23,967 nt of DNA from JBCCGI01 sp039029355 (GTDB lineage Bacteria; Planctomycetota; UBA1135; GCA-002686595). The translations under genes and the position numbers were made by a program. Each line of letters starts with the position of its first letter. Position 1 is the stretch's first letter. The notes below the pieces were generated by a model that worked only from the letters and a program-made list of their open reading frames with translations, was not told where the DNA came from and searched no databases. This document shows positions 14,206 to 21,594 of the stretch, one piece after another. The stretch covers positions 1 through 23,967 of the forward strand of contig JBCCGI010000104.1 in NCBI GenBank assembly GCA_039029355.1, read 5' to 3'.

Positions 14206-15729
14206 GTGCAGCTCGGCTTTGTTATCGATCACTCCCGTTGCATCGGCTGCCACGCCTGCACGGTCGCCTGCAAGTCCGAGAACGACGTCCCGCTCGGCAG
14301 CTTCCGCACCTGGGTCAAATACACCGAGCGCGGCGAGTTTCCCCAGGTCAAGCGCAGCTTCGCGGTGCTGCGGTGCAACCAGTGCACCGCGGCGCCGTGC
14401 GTGACGATCTGCCCCACGAGCGCGCTCGAGAAGCGCTCGGACGGCATCGTCGACGTCAACCCCGACCACTGCATCGGCTGCAAGAGCTGCATGCAGGGCT
14501 GCCCCTACGACGCGCTCTATATCGGCATGAACGGAACGGCGGAGAAGTGCCACTTCTGCGCCCACCGCACCGAGCGCGGGCTGGCGCCGGCCTGCGCCGT
14601 GGTCTGCCCCACCGAGGCGATCATCCCGGGCGACTTCGACGACTCCCAGAGCGTGGTCTCGCGCATGCGCCGCGACCTCGGGCTGGAGGCGCGCAAGGTC
14701 GAGGCCGGCACCGGCCCCAACGTGCTCTACCGCGAGGCCGACTCGGCGGGCTTGCAGCCGCTCGAGACCAACGCGTCGGGCGGCTACCTCTGGTCGAACC
14801 GCGTCGGCGGCGTCGAGCTGGCGGCGGAGGAGTTCCGCGCCGCCGAGGACGCATCGAGCGCGCGCACGACCTACGACGTCGAGCACAACCAATGGTGGGG
14901 CTGGCGCGTGTCGGCCTACCTCCTGACCAAGGCGATCTCCGCCGGCGCCGTGCTCGCGGCCGTGCCCACGCTGCTGCGCCCGGGCATCGGCGATGAGGGC
15001 GGCGCGTGGGCCGCGGGTCTGGCGCTGCTCTTCCTGCTCGCGACGACCGCGCTCCTGATCGCCGACCTGAAGCGGCCCGAGCGCTTCTTCCTCATCTTGA
15101 AGCGGCCGAACTGGAACTCCTGGCTCGTGCGCGGGACGGTGTTCCTGATGGGCTACGGAGGACTGCTCACGCTGTGGGTCGCGCTGGTGCTGGCGCGCGC
15201 GACGCCGACCGGCGCGCTGCGGGTGCTGCTGGTCGCGCTCATGGCGGTCTTCGCGGCCGGCGCCGCGGGCTACACCGGAGCGCTGTTCGCGCAGTGCCGC
15301 GGGCGCGTGCTGTGGATGCAGCGCGGGCTCTGGGCGGCGCTGATCGTGCGCGCGGTGATGGCGGGAGCCGGGTTCCTCGTGCTGCTGCGCCCGGCCGTCG
15401 AGCTCATCGGACAGTTCGACTACCTGCGCTGGATCGCGGTCGTCGCCGCGCTCACGCACATCGGCTTCTCGATCTTCGCCGGCCGGCTCGCGCCGGAGAA
15501 GCGCGAGAAGGAGCACCACGAGGCCCACCGCCTGCTGGTCTCCGGCCCCTTCGCGAAGCAGCACATCGCGGCGCTCGTCCTGCCCGGGCTCGCGTGCCTC
15601 GTGCTGATGAACCCGCCCACGCCGGTGGGGATCTGGATCCACGCCCTCGCCGGGCTGCTGCTCCTCGTCGCGCTCTGGGCCCACGAGGACGGCTTCGTGA
15701 AGGCCGGTCAGGCCCTCCCCATCTCCTGA
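14206..15729 (+). CDS. Ferredoxin-NrfD/PsrC fusion, electron-transfer and membrane subunit
   Basis: The 507-aa protein joins two subunits that are usually separate. Residues 1-140 hold four [4Fe-4S] cysteine sets as in DmsB/NrfC: C12-C15-C18-C22, C57-C60-C65-C69, C89-C92-C95-C99 and C115-C118-C130-C134. After a linker (about 141-230), about eight membrane helices (234-491) match NrfD/PsrC, including the motif DLKRPERFFLILKRPNWNSW. NrfD-type proteins bind quinol and hand electrons to or from the ferredoxin domain. The GTG start follows AGGAGG. The molybdoenzyme gene begins eight bases after its stop, so the two form one operon and complex. No signal peptide is present, which places the iron-sulfur domain in the cytoplasm. 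The direction of electron flow cannot be read from sequence. Confidence 0.88.
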   Translation: MQLGFVIDHSRCIGCHACTVACKSENDVPLGSFRTWVKYTERGEFPQVKRSFAVLRCNQCTAAPCVTICPTSALEKRSDGIVDVNPDHCIGCKSCMQGCPYDALYIGMNGTAEKCHFCAHRTERGLAPACAVVCPTEAIIPGDFDDSQSVVSRMRRDLGLEARKVEAGTGPNVLYREADSAGLQPLETNASGGYLWSNRVGGVELAAEEFRAAEDASSARTTYDVEHNQWWGWRVSAYLLTKAISAGAVLAAVPTLLRPGIGDEGGAWAAGLALLFLLATTALLIADLKRPERFFLILKRPNWNSWLVRGTVFLMGYGGLLTLWVALVLARATPTGALRVLLVALMAVFAAGAAGYTGALFAQCRGRVLWMQRGLWAALIVRAVMAGAGFLVLLRPAVELIGQFDYLRWIAVVAALTHIGFSIFAGRLAPEKREKEHHEAHRLLVSGPFAKQHIAALVLPGLACLVLMNPPTPVGIWIHALAGLLLLVALWAHEDGFVKAGQALPIS

Positions 15730-15737
15730 GCACCCCC

Positions 15738-18422
15738 ATGGCTTCGAACCCCTCCGGACTTCCGCTGCGCGCCACCCCCTGGGAGCTCGAGACCGGCCCG
15801 CCGCCTGAGCACTGGGACGACTGGGTCGAGCTCGACTCGGCCGCCTGGCCGCGCCAGGTCGAGCGCCACTACCGCTGCATCCCCACCATCTGCTTCAACT
15901 GCGAGTCGGCCTGCGGCCTGCTGGCCTTCGTCGACAAGCAGACGGGCGAGATCGAGAAGTTCGAGGGCAACCCGGTGCACCCCGGCAGCCGCGGGCGCAC
16001 CTGCGCCAAGGGCCCGGCGACGCTCAACCAGGTACGCGACACCGAGCGCATCCTGAAGCCGCTCCGCCGCGTCGGCCGGCGCGGCGAGGGCCGCTTCGAA
16101 GAGGTCTCCTGGAAGGAGGCCCTGCGCGACATCGGCAGCCGCATCGGGAACGCGATCCGCGAGGGGCGCCAGGACGAGGTCATGTACCACGTCGGCCGCC
16201 CCGGCGAGGACAGCTTCGTGATGCGCATGCTCCAGGCCTGGGGCACCGACGCGCACAACAGCCACACCAACGTGTGCTCCGCCTCGGCGCGGCTCGGCTT
16301 CGCGCTGACCTGCGGCTCCGATCGGCCGTCGCCGGACTACTCCAAGACCGACTTCTTCCTCCTGCTGTCGGCGCACCTGGAGACCGGGCACTACTTCAAC
16401 CCGCACGCCCAGCGCATCGTCGAGGCGATGGAGCGCGGCGCGCGCGCGGCGGTGATCGACACGCGCCTCTCCAACACGGCCTCGCGCGCGACGCACTGGA
16501 TCTCGACCTGGCCCGGCAGCGAGGCGGCGCTCCTGCTCGGCGTGGCCCACGAGCTGCTGAAGCGCGACGCGGTCGACCGCGAGTACGTCGAGCGCTGGAC
16601 CAACTGGGAGGAGGCCCTCGGGGTGATGGACCCCAGCGGCCCGAAGGACCTCGACCGCTTCCTGAAGCTGCTGCAGAAGCGCTACGAGCGCTTCACCCCG
16701 GAGTACGTCGCCGAGGAGTGCCGCTGCTCGCCCGACGCGGTGAAGCTCCTGGCCGACGAGATCCAGCGCGCGGGCTCGCGCTTCGCCTCGCACCTGTGGC
16801 GCAACGCCGCCAGCGGCAACCTCGGCGGCTGGCAGATCGCGCGTGCGCTGCTCCTCCTGCACATCCTGAGCGGCAGCCTCGGCCGCCCCGGCGGACTGAA
16901 CCCGAACTCGTGGGACAAGTTCGTGCCGAAGCCGACCGCCATGCCGCCGGCGCGGCACGGGTGGAACGAGCTCCTGTGGCCCAAGGAGTGGCCGCTCGCG
17001 CACTACGAGATGTCGTTCCTGCTCCCCCACCTGCTGCACGAGCAGGACAAGAAGATCGACGTCTACTTCACGCGCGTCTACAACCCGGTCTGGACCAACC
17101 CGGACGGCTGCTCGTGGATCGAGATGCTCGAGAACGAGGAGCGCGTCGGCTGCCACGTCGCGCTCACGCCGATCTGGTCCGAAACGGCGCAGTGGGCCGA
17201 CTACGTGCTGCCGATGGGGCTCGCCCCCGAGCGCCACGACATCATGAGTCAGGAGACCCACGCCGGCACCTGGATCGGCTTCCGCCAGCCGGTGCAGCGC
17301 GAGTTCGAGCGGAAAGAGCGCGGCGGCGACGGCCGCACGCTGGGCTCGAACCCCGGCGAGGTCTGGGAGGAGGCCGAGTTCTGGACCGAGCTCGCCTTCC
17401 ACATCGACCCCACCGGCGAGCTCGACGTGCGCAAGTGGTTCGAGTCGAAGGAGCGTCCGGGCGAGCCGGTCTCGATGGACGAGTACTTCGCCGACATCTT
17501 CGACAACTCGGTGCCCGGCCTGCCCGAGGCGGCGAAGAAGGAAGGCCTCTCGCCGCTCGAGTACATGCGCCGCTACGGCGCCTTCGAGGTGCCCTACGCG
17601 GGCCAGGAGCGCTACGAGCAGGGCGGCTGGAAGACGCCGTCGAAGAAGCTGGAGATCTACTCCTCCACGCTCGCCGAGTGGGACCGCGTCGAGGAGGCTT
17701 TCCCCGGCTACATCCGCTCGCAGGTGCACTGGCGCGAGCTGGACGAGGAGGCGGGCGAGATGACGCTGCTCCCCACCTTCCGCCTGCCGACGCTGATCCA
17801 CACGCGCTCGGGCAACGCCAAGTGGCTGCAGGAGCTGTCCCACACCAACCCGGTGTGGATCCACCCCCAGGACGCGGCCCGCATCGGGCTCGGGACCGGC
17901 GACCTGGTGCGCGTCGCGACGCGCATCGGCTACTTCGTGGCGCGCACCTGGGTGACCGAGGGCATCCACCCCGGCGTCGTCGCCTGCTCGCACCACGTCG
18001 GGCGCTGGCGCATGTTCCGCGAGGTCGGTGGGCAGAAGGCCTGCTCGTCGCTCGTCGACGTGCAGCGCGACGGCACGACCTTCCTCTTCCGCCAGAAGGA
18101 GCCGGCGGGCTCCTACGACTCGGCCGACCCCGACACGAACAACGTGTGGTGGAAGGAGGTCGGCGTGAACCAGAACCTGACCTTCCCGGTGCAGCCCGAC
18201 CCCGAGAGCGGGATGCACTGCTGGCACCAGAAGGTCGTGGTGACCCAGGCCCAGCCCGGCGACCGCTACGGCGACGTGCAGGTCGACACCCGCAAGTCGG
18301 CCGAGGTCTACCGCGAGTGGAAGGGCAAGACCAAGCCCGCACCCGGCCCCGGCGGCCTGCGGCGTCCGCTGTGGCTCAACCGCCCGCTGCGCCCGGCCGA
18401 GGACGCCTTCTTCCTGAGCTAG
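15738..18422 (+). CDS. Molybdopterin oxidoreductase, catalytic subunit (DMSO reductase family)
   Basis: The 894-aa protein has an N-terminal [4Fe-4S] motif, C52-x2-C55-x3-C59-x29-C89 (CFNCESACG, then RTCAKG). C180 in SHTNVCSASARLG is the likely Mo or W ligand, placing it with the Cys-ligated group (NapA, Fdh, Psr/Phs, Ttr, Arr). Later landmarks include NLGGWQIARALLLLHILSG, the dinucleotide-binding region QETHAGTWIG, and a C-terminal beta-barrel domain. No twin-arginine signal is present, so it should act in the cytoplasm with the fused ferredoxin-NrfD subunit encoded eight bases upstream. There is no Shine-Dalgarno before the ATG, which suggests coupled translation. The substrate is unknown. 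Formate, sulfur compounds and oxyanions are all possible. An ORF reading further upstream exists but overlaps the previous gene. Confidence 0.85.
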   Translation: MASNPSGLPLRATPWELETGPPPEHWDDWVELDSAAWPRQVERHYRCIPTICFNCESACGLLAFVDKQTGEIEKFEGNPVHPGSRGRTCAKGPATLNQVRDTERILKPLRRVGRRGEGRFEEVSWKEALRDIGSRIGNAIREGRQDEVMYHVGRPGEDSFVMRMLQAWGTDAHNSHTNVCSASARLGFALTCGSDRPSPDYSKTDFFLLLSAHLETGHYFNPHAQRIVEAMERGARAAVIDTRLSNTASRATHWISTWPGSEAALLLGVAHELLKRDAVDREYVERWTNWEEALGVMDPSGPKDLDRFLKLLQKRYERFTPEYVAEECRCSPDAVKLLADEIQRAGSRFASHLWRNAASGNLGGWQIARALLLLHILSGSLGRPGGLNPNSWDKFVPKPTAMPPARHGWNELLWPKEWPLAHYEMSFLLPHLLHEQDKKIDVYFTRVYNPVWTNPDGCSWIEMLENEERVGCHVALTPIWSETAQWADYVLPMGLAPERHDIMSQETHAGTWIGFRQPVQREFERKERGGDGRTLGSNPGEVWEEAEFWTELAFHIDPTGELDVRKWFESKERPGEPVSMDEYFADIFDNSVPGLPEAAKKEGLSPLEYMRRYGAFEVPYAGQERYEQGGWKTPSKKLEIYSSTLAEWDRVEEAFPGYIRSQVHWRELDEEAGEMTLLPTFRLPTLIHTRSGNAKWLQELSHTNPVWIHPQDAARIGLGTGDLVRVATRIGYFVARTWVTEGIHPGVVACSHHVGRWRMFREVGGQKACSSLVDVQRDGTTFLFRQKEPAGSYDSADPDTNNVWWKEVGVNQNLTFPVQPDPESGMHCWHQKVVVTQAQPGDRYGDVQVDTRKSAEVYREWKGKTKPAPGPGGLRRPLWLNRPLRPAEDAFFLS

Positions 18423-18432
18423 TGGGGTGAGA

Positions 18433-18457
18433 CGGCCGGTTTGCGCTCAGCCGGCCG
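18433..18457. terminator. Hairpin between convergent genes
   Basis: CGGCCGG (18433-18439) pairs with CCGGCCG (18451-18457) around an 11-nt loop. It lies between the molybdoenzyme stop and the cupin stop and overlaps the latter. It may serve both convergent transcripts, although it lacks a clear T-run. Confidence 0.4.
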
Positions 18458-18857
18458 GCGCCGGCGGGTCCTCGACCAGCCGGATGCCCCCGTGCGCGAC
18501 CGCGAAGAGGATGCAGGGGCCGCCCTCCTCCAGCGCCACCGGCGCGTGCGCGCTGCCGGCCTCGTAGCGGACGTAGTCGCCCTCGCGCACGACGCCGTGC
18601 TCGTCGCGGTAGCCGCCGGCGAGGCACAGCACCTCCTCCAACCCGAGGTGCTCGTGCGTCGGGTAGCCGCAGCCGGGGTCCATGCGGATCAGGACCGTGC
18701 TGCCGGCCGGCGCGTCGTCCGCGGCGCGCGTGCGCGGACCGCTCTTGCCCGCGAGGTGGAGCGGGATCCAGCCCACCCCGTCGACCTGGGTCGGGCGCCA
18801 CTCCAGGCGCGAGGGATCGAGGCCGAAGGCAAGGCCGGGGATCGGGAGCCGCTCCAT
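18447..18857 (-). CDS. ChrR-type cupin protein (136 aa)
   Basis: The product is a single cupin domain resembling the C-terminal half of ChrR anti-sigma factors. The metal-binding set is visible: H68 and H70 (YPTHEHLGLEEV), E74, and H104 (GSAHAPV). Two cupin motifs surround the loop GGYRDEHGVVREGDYV. ChrR has an extra N-terminal zinc domain that binds sigma factor. Here that domain is missing and no sigma factor gene is beside it, so it may be a free metal-binding cupin with a sensing or small enzymatic role. Residues 13-40 form an N-terminal extension (SRLEWRPTQVDGVGWIPLHL) typical of such cupins. It converges with the molybdoenzyme gene. The ATG at 18857 has no clear ribosome-binding site. 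Confidence 0.75.
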   Translation of the reverse strand: MERLPIPGLAFGLDPSRLEWRPTQVDGVGWIPLHLAGKSGPRTRAADDAPAGSTVLIRMDPGCGYPTHEHLGLEEVLCLAGGYRDEHGVVREGDYVRYEAGSAHAPVALEEGGPCILFAVAHGGIRLVEDPPAPAG

Positions 18858-18948
18858 GCGCGCATCTTACGCGTCGTGCGAGCAACCGCGCGGTGATCCA
18901 CAAGGTTCGGCGAACGCCGGCCGATAGGAAGGAGAGAGGTCTTTTTCC

Positions 18949-19389
18949 ATGGAACCCTCCTTCGGCGGCACCGCGTCCCTGGCCCAACTGACCGGGCTGT
19001 TACTCGAAGCGCGCAGCGCCGCTGTGCGCGGCCGCTGCCTGGTCGAGCTCGTGCTCTCCGGCGGCGTCGCGAGCGCAGCTGCGCTCTGCCGGCGCGGCTC
19101 CGACGGCGTGTGGCGTCGACTCGTAGCCGCCGGGCCCGACGACGCGCTGCCGACGCTGGCGCAGATCGAGGCGGCCGTCGCGGGCGACCTTCCGCGCGCG
19201 CTACCGCCGGGTCGGCTCGTCGTTCCGGCGAGCGACGACCTCGCGCTCGGACTGGGCGGCGCCGACCCGGACGCGGAAGCGCTCGACGGTGTCGAGGCGT
19301 TGCTTCTGGTGTACGCGGCCGCGAGCGAAGCCGACGCGGGCGCCGACGGGTTGGACGAAGTGCAGCCCCCGTGGCGCGGCGCGGACTAA
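18949..19389 (+). CDS. Hypothetical protein (146 aa)
   Basis: An ATG at 18949 follows GGAAGGAGAGAGG with a spacer of about nine bases. Third codon positions are very GC-rich like the flanking host genes, so translation is likely. The product has a helical N-terminus (SLAQLTGLLLEARSAAVRGR), a beta-strand pair (CLVELVLSGGVASAAALCRR) and a long acidic Ala/Leu/Asp-rich half. This resembles a degenerate sensor (GAF or PAS-like) module. No motif is firm enough to name a family. It lacks a signal peptide or membrane segment. It may be a regulatory protein that has lost its output domain, which is speculation. Confidence 0.5.
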   Translation: MEPSFGGTASLAQLTGLLLEARSAAVRGRCLVELVLSGGVASAAALCRRGSDGVWRRLVAAGPDDALPTLAQIEAAVAGDLPRALPPGRLVVPASDDLALGLGGADPDAEALDGVEALLLVYAAASEADAGADGLDEVQPPWRGAD

Positions 19390-19504
19390 CAAAGCCGACA
19401 TCAGGAGACTCCTCGAACTCTCGCGCGAGCCAAAAAGAAGAGCGCGGCTCGAGCAGAGTCGAATTTGGCAAAAAAGAGGTGGCCTCCTACCCAGGGAAGG
19501 CTAC

Positions 19505-19653
19505 GATTCGGCCGTGGAGAGTTCGCTCTTCACATGAGAATTCGTCGGGAGGCGGTCAAGCTATGCGAGCAGCGAGATCGCCCGGGAAGCCTGGCGAATC
19601 CTCCTCTCTCCCTCGGGCCGGTGATGGGCAAGGATCACCGGCCCCCTTTTTTT
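19505..19653 (+). ncRNA. Candidate small RNA or structured 3' UTR with terminator
   Basis: Downstream of the 146-aa gene, gene-free DNA folds into a UUCG-tetraloop hairpin (GAGAG-TTCG-CTCTT, 19517-19530) and small inner hairpins around 19560-19581. A long-range pairing of GATTCG (19505-19510), or alternatively GAATTCG (19538-19544), with CGAATC (19595-19600) closes the fold. It ends in the strong terminator at 19615-19653. Two alternative closing stems suggest a possible switch. An independent RNA and a 3' UTR of the upstream gene are equally possible. No good promoter is seen. Confidence 0.35.
19615..19653 (+). terminator. Rho-independent terminator
   Basis: GGGCCGGTGAT (19615-19625) pairs perfectly with ATCACCGGCCC (19634-19644) around GGGCAAGG. 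Two further C residues and seven T (19647-19653) follow. This is the strongest intrinsic terminator in the window and belongs to rightward transcription. Confidence 0.85.
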
Positions 19654-19863
19654 AATCTGCGCCCCAGGCGCTTTGGGAGTCGGCTCGCCTTCGCGCCGCA
19701 GGAATGCTTCCCGCGCGCCCTTTCGCGACCACGGTCCTTCTCACCGGACGCGCCCCCCCCGCTCCCTTGAGCGGCCCAAATCGACAGCGGCCGCCCCGCA
19801 GGACGGCCGCTGGCCTAGCTTCAGCGCAGAGAGCTCAGGAGAGCCCCAGGAGCGCCCTGAGCG
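19654..19863. other. Gene-free gap between converging transcripts
   Basis: These 210 bases hold no supported gene. AGCGGCCG (19786-19793) pairs with CGGCCGCT (19804-19811) around a 10-nt loop about 50 bases past the stop of the leftward hydrolase gene. It may act as its terminator, although no T-run follows on that strand. Confidence 0.4.
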
Positions 19864-21372
19864 CTACGGAATGACCTGCACCGTGGCTACGCCGCCGCTG
19901 GAGTTGGGCGTGATCGAGACCTCGGCCTTCACCGGGTCGTACGACCACGACACCGGGGCCACGCCGTCCACCAGGACCGAGCTCGGCGCGGCCGGGTAGC
20001 CGATGAGCACGTAGGTGTCCGAGGTGCTGTCTCCGCTCGCGGCGGTGAAGTTGAGGACCTGCAGCGGGTCGAGCCCCATCAGCGCCAGGTCAAAGCCGAG
20101 GATGCCGACGTGGTGCGTATCGCTGATGTCGAAGCTGTTCGCCGGCGCGTCGATGTCGACCGCGTAGCGCGCGACCTCCGGCGCCGGGTCGGAGATCATC
20201 TTCGACCACAGGTACTTGGCGGGCCGGTCGGCGAAGAGCTCGGCCGAGGTCGGCAGCGGGCCGGCCTCGAACTGCGAGATATACGCGAGGGCGTCGGGGT
20301 AGTCGATCGAGTGGATCGTGTGCTTCGGCGTCGCCGTCGAGCCAGTCACGGCGCGGTAGGTGAAGCCGTCGGACGAGAACTTCTCCTCCAGCTCCATGTT
20401 CCAACCCGGCAGGTGCGTCGGGTCGTTCAGGTTCACGTGCAGGTAGAACGGCACGTGCTTGAGCGACTTGAACGCGAAGTGGTCGTCCGAGAAGTCGTCC
20501 CCCGCCGCGTTGAAGCGCGCGTTGTTGACGCGGTGGTACGCGAACGGATCGTTGGCGAAGGTGTCGCCGAAGTGGTCCGGGCCTGCCCAGAGCGTCTGGG
20601 TCTGGGCCGACTGCTGGTTGTACTCGCGGATCAGATCGATCGTACCGGTGTGGTAGATGATGCCCGCCGGCAGCAGCGCACCGGGGTCCAGGTGGCGCAT
20701 GGCGAAGCTCGCCGCCGAGAGAGCTCCCGCCGAGAAGCCCATCGAGTACATCTTGTCCCAGTTGAAGTCGAACAGGCCGACGATGAGCGCCAGCGCCATC
20801 TCCAGGGCCCTCTGCGACGGCAGCGACCCCATGTTCGTGGTCAGGATCCCCGTCGGCGCCAGCAGGAACCACCCGTTCTGCGTGCAGTACTCGGGCAGGT
20901 CGGTCGACATCGCCTTGACGCCGAAGATCTGCGACGGCGAGAGCTCATAGCCGTGAAAGCCGATCACCATGCCGCGGTCCGCCACCGGCACGATGTTGGT
21001 CGTCGGCACCTGAAGGAAGAACGACTCGGCGTTCGTGGCGGAGCCCGAATACGGGGGATAGAGCATCACCTCGAAGATCGGATCGCTGGTGGCCCAATCG
21101 GCGGGGTCCATGTAGCGCCACTGCAGGACGGGCGGCCAGAAGTACCAGCCGCCGCCGGCGCCAACCTCGATCGGCACGCTGCGTCCGCGCCGGTCGATGT
21201 TGTCCCACGTCGCCCGGCGCGCGGGGGCCAGCTTGGACGAGGTGTCGGTGACCTGCGTGTTACCACCGCTCTCGGCGGTCTGGGTGCCGGCCGCCGGTGC
21301 CGCGAGCGCGAGGAGCCCTGCCAGGATCGCGGTACGGGCGATCCGCTGCGAACGCGTGCGAGTTGACTTCAT
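19864..21372 (-). CDS. Secreted alpha/beta-hydrolase (serine hydrolase)
   Basis: The 502-aa product starts at an ATG (21372). An in-frame TTG at 21396 would add eight residues. It carries a signal peptide: a basic start (MKSTRTRSQRIARTA), a hydrophobic core (ILAGLLALAAPAAG), and cleavage near AAG. The nucleophile elbow is GFSAG with S214 (YSMGFSAGALSAASF). HG at 140-141 (VIGFHGYE) fits the oxyanion strand, and a candidate catalytic histidine lies in DTHHVG near the C-terminus. The broad fold is of the esterase or polymer-depolymerase type, with a long insertion and a C-terminal beta tail (VLVDGVAPVSWSYDP). The substrate is unknown. It is a single leftward gene with no clear ribosome-binding site. 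Confidence 0.75.
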   Translation of the reverse strand: MKSTRTRSQRIARTAILAGLLALAAPAAGTQTAESGGNTQVTDTSSKLAPARRATWDNIDRRGRSVPIEVGAGGGWYFWPPVLQWRYMDPADWATSDPIFEVMLYPPYSGSATNAESFFLQVPTTNIVPVADRGMVIGFHGYELSPSQIFGVKAMSTDLPEYCTQNGWFLLAPTGILTTNMGSLPSQRALEMALALIVGLFDFNWDKMYSMGFSAGALSAASFAMRHLDPGALLPAGIIYHTGTIDLIREYNQQSAQTQTLWAGPDHFGDTFANDPFAYHRVNNARFNAAGDDFSDDHFAFKSLKHVPFYLHVNLNDPTHLPGWNMELEEKFSSDGFTYRAVTGSTATPKHTIHSIDYPDALAYISQFEAGPLPTSAELFADRPAKYLWSKMISDPAPEVARYAVDIDAPANSFDISDTHHVGILGFDLALMGLDPLQVLNFTAASGDSTSDTYVLIGYPAAPSSVLVDGVAPVSWSYDPVKAEVSITPNSSGGVATVQVIP

Positions 21373-21594
21373 GGTGACGATCGGTGTGGGAGACAAGCGT
21401 TCCGCCCGAGGCTGCCGGGGTGGGTCGAGATCAGGTACGAGATCGACCCCCGAGCGGATTTGGCCGCCGCCGCAACCCCAGAAGACGAAGGGGTTTCCGG
21501 ATCGACGACGGCACGGTCGCTAGGAAGCTGGTCTTTCGATTAATCATGGCTCAGGACTCGAGACCCCGCAAGTGGATCTGTTACAGGTCCGTGC

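Noticed and set aside
13744..15684. 646-aa frame antisense to the FeS/NrfD gene
   Set aside because: It is a shadow frame caused by strong GC bias. The plus strand has complete cysteine motifs.
15708..18227. 839-aa frame antisense to the molybdoenzyme
   Set aside because: Its composition is valine-, arginine- and alanine-rich without motifs, while the plus strand encodes a recognisable enzyme.
20110..21366. 418-aa frame antisense to the hydrolase gene
   Set aside because: It is an arginine- and valine-rich shadow frame. The opposite strand has a signal peptide and a GFSAG elbow.
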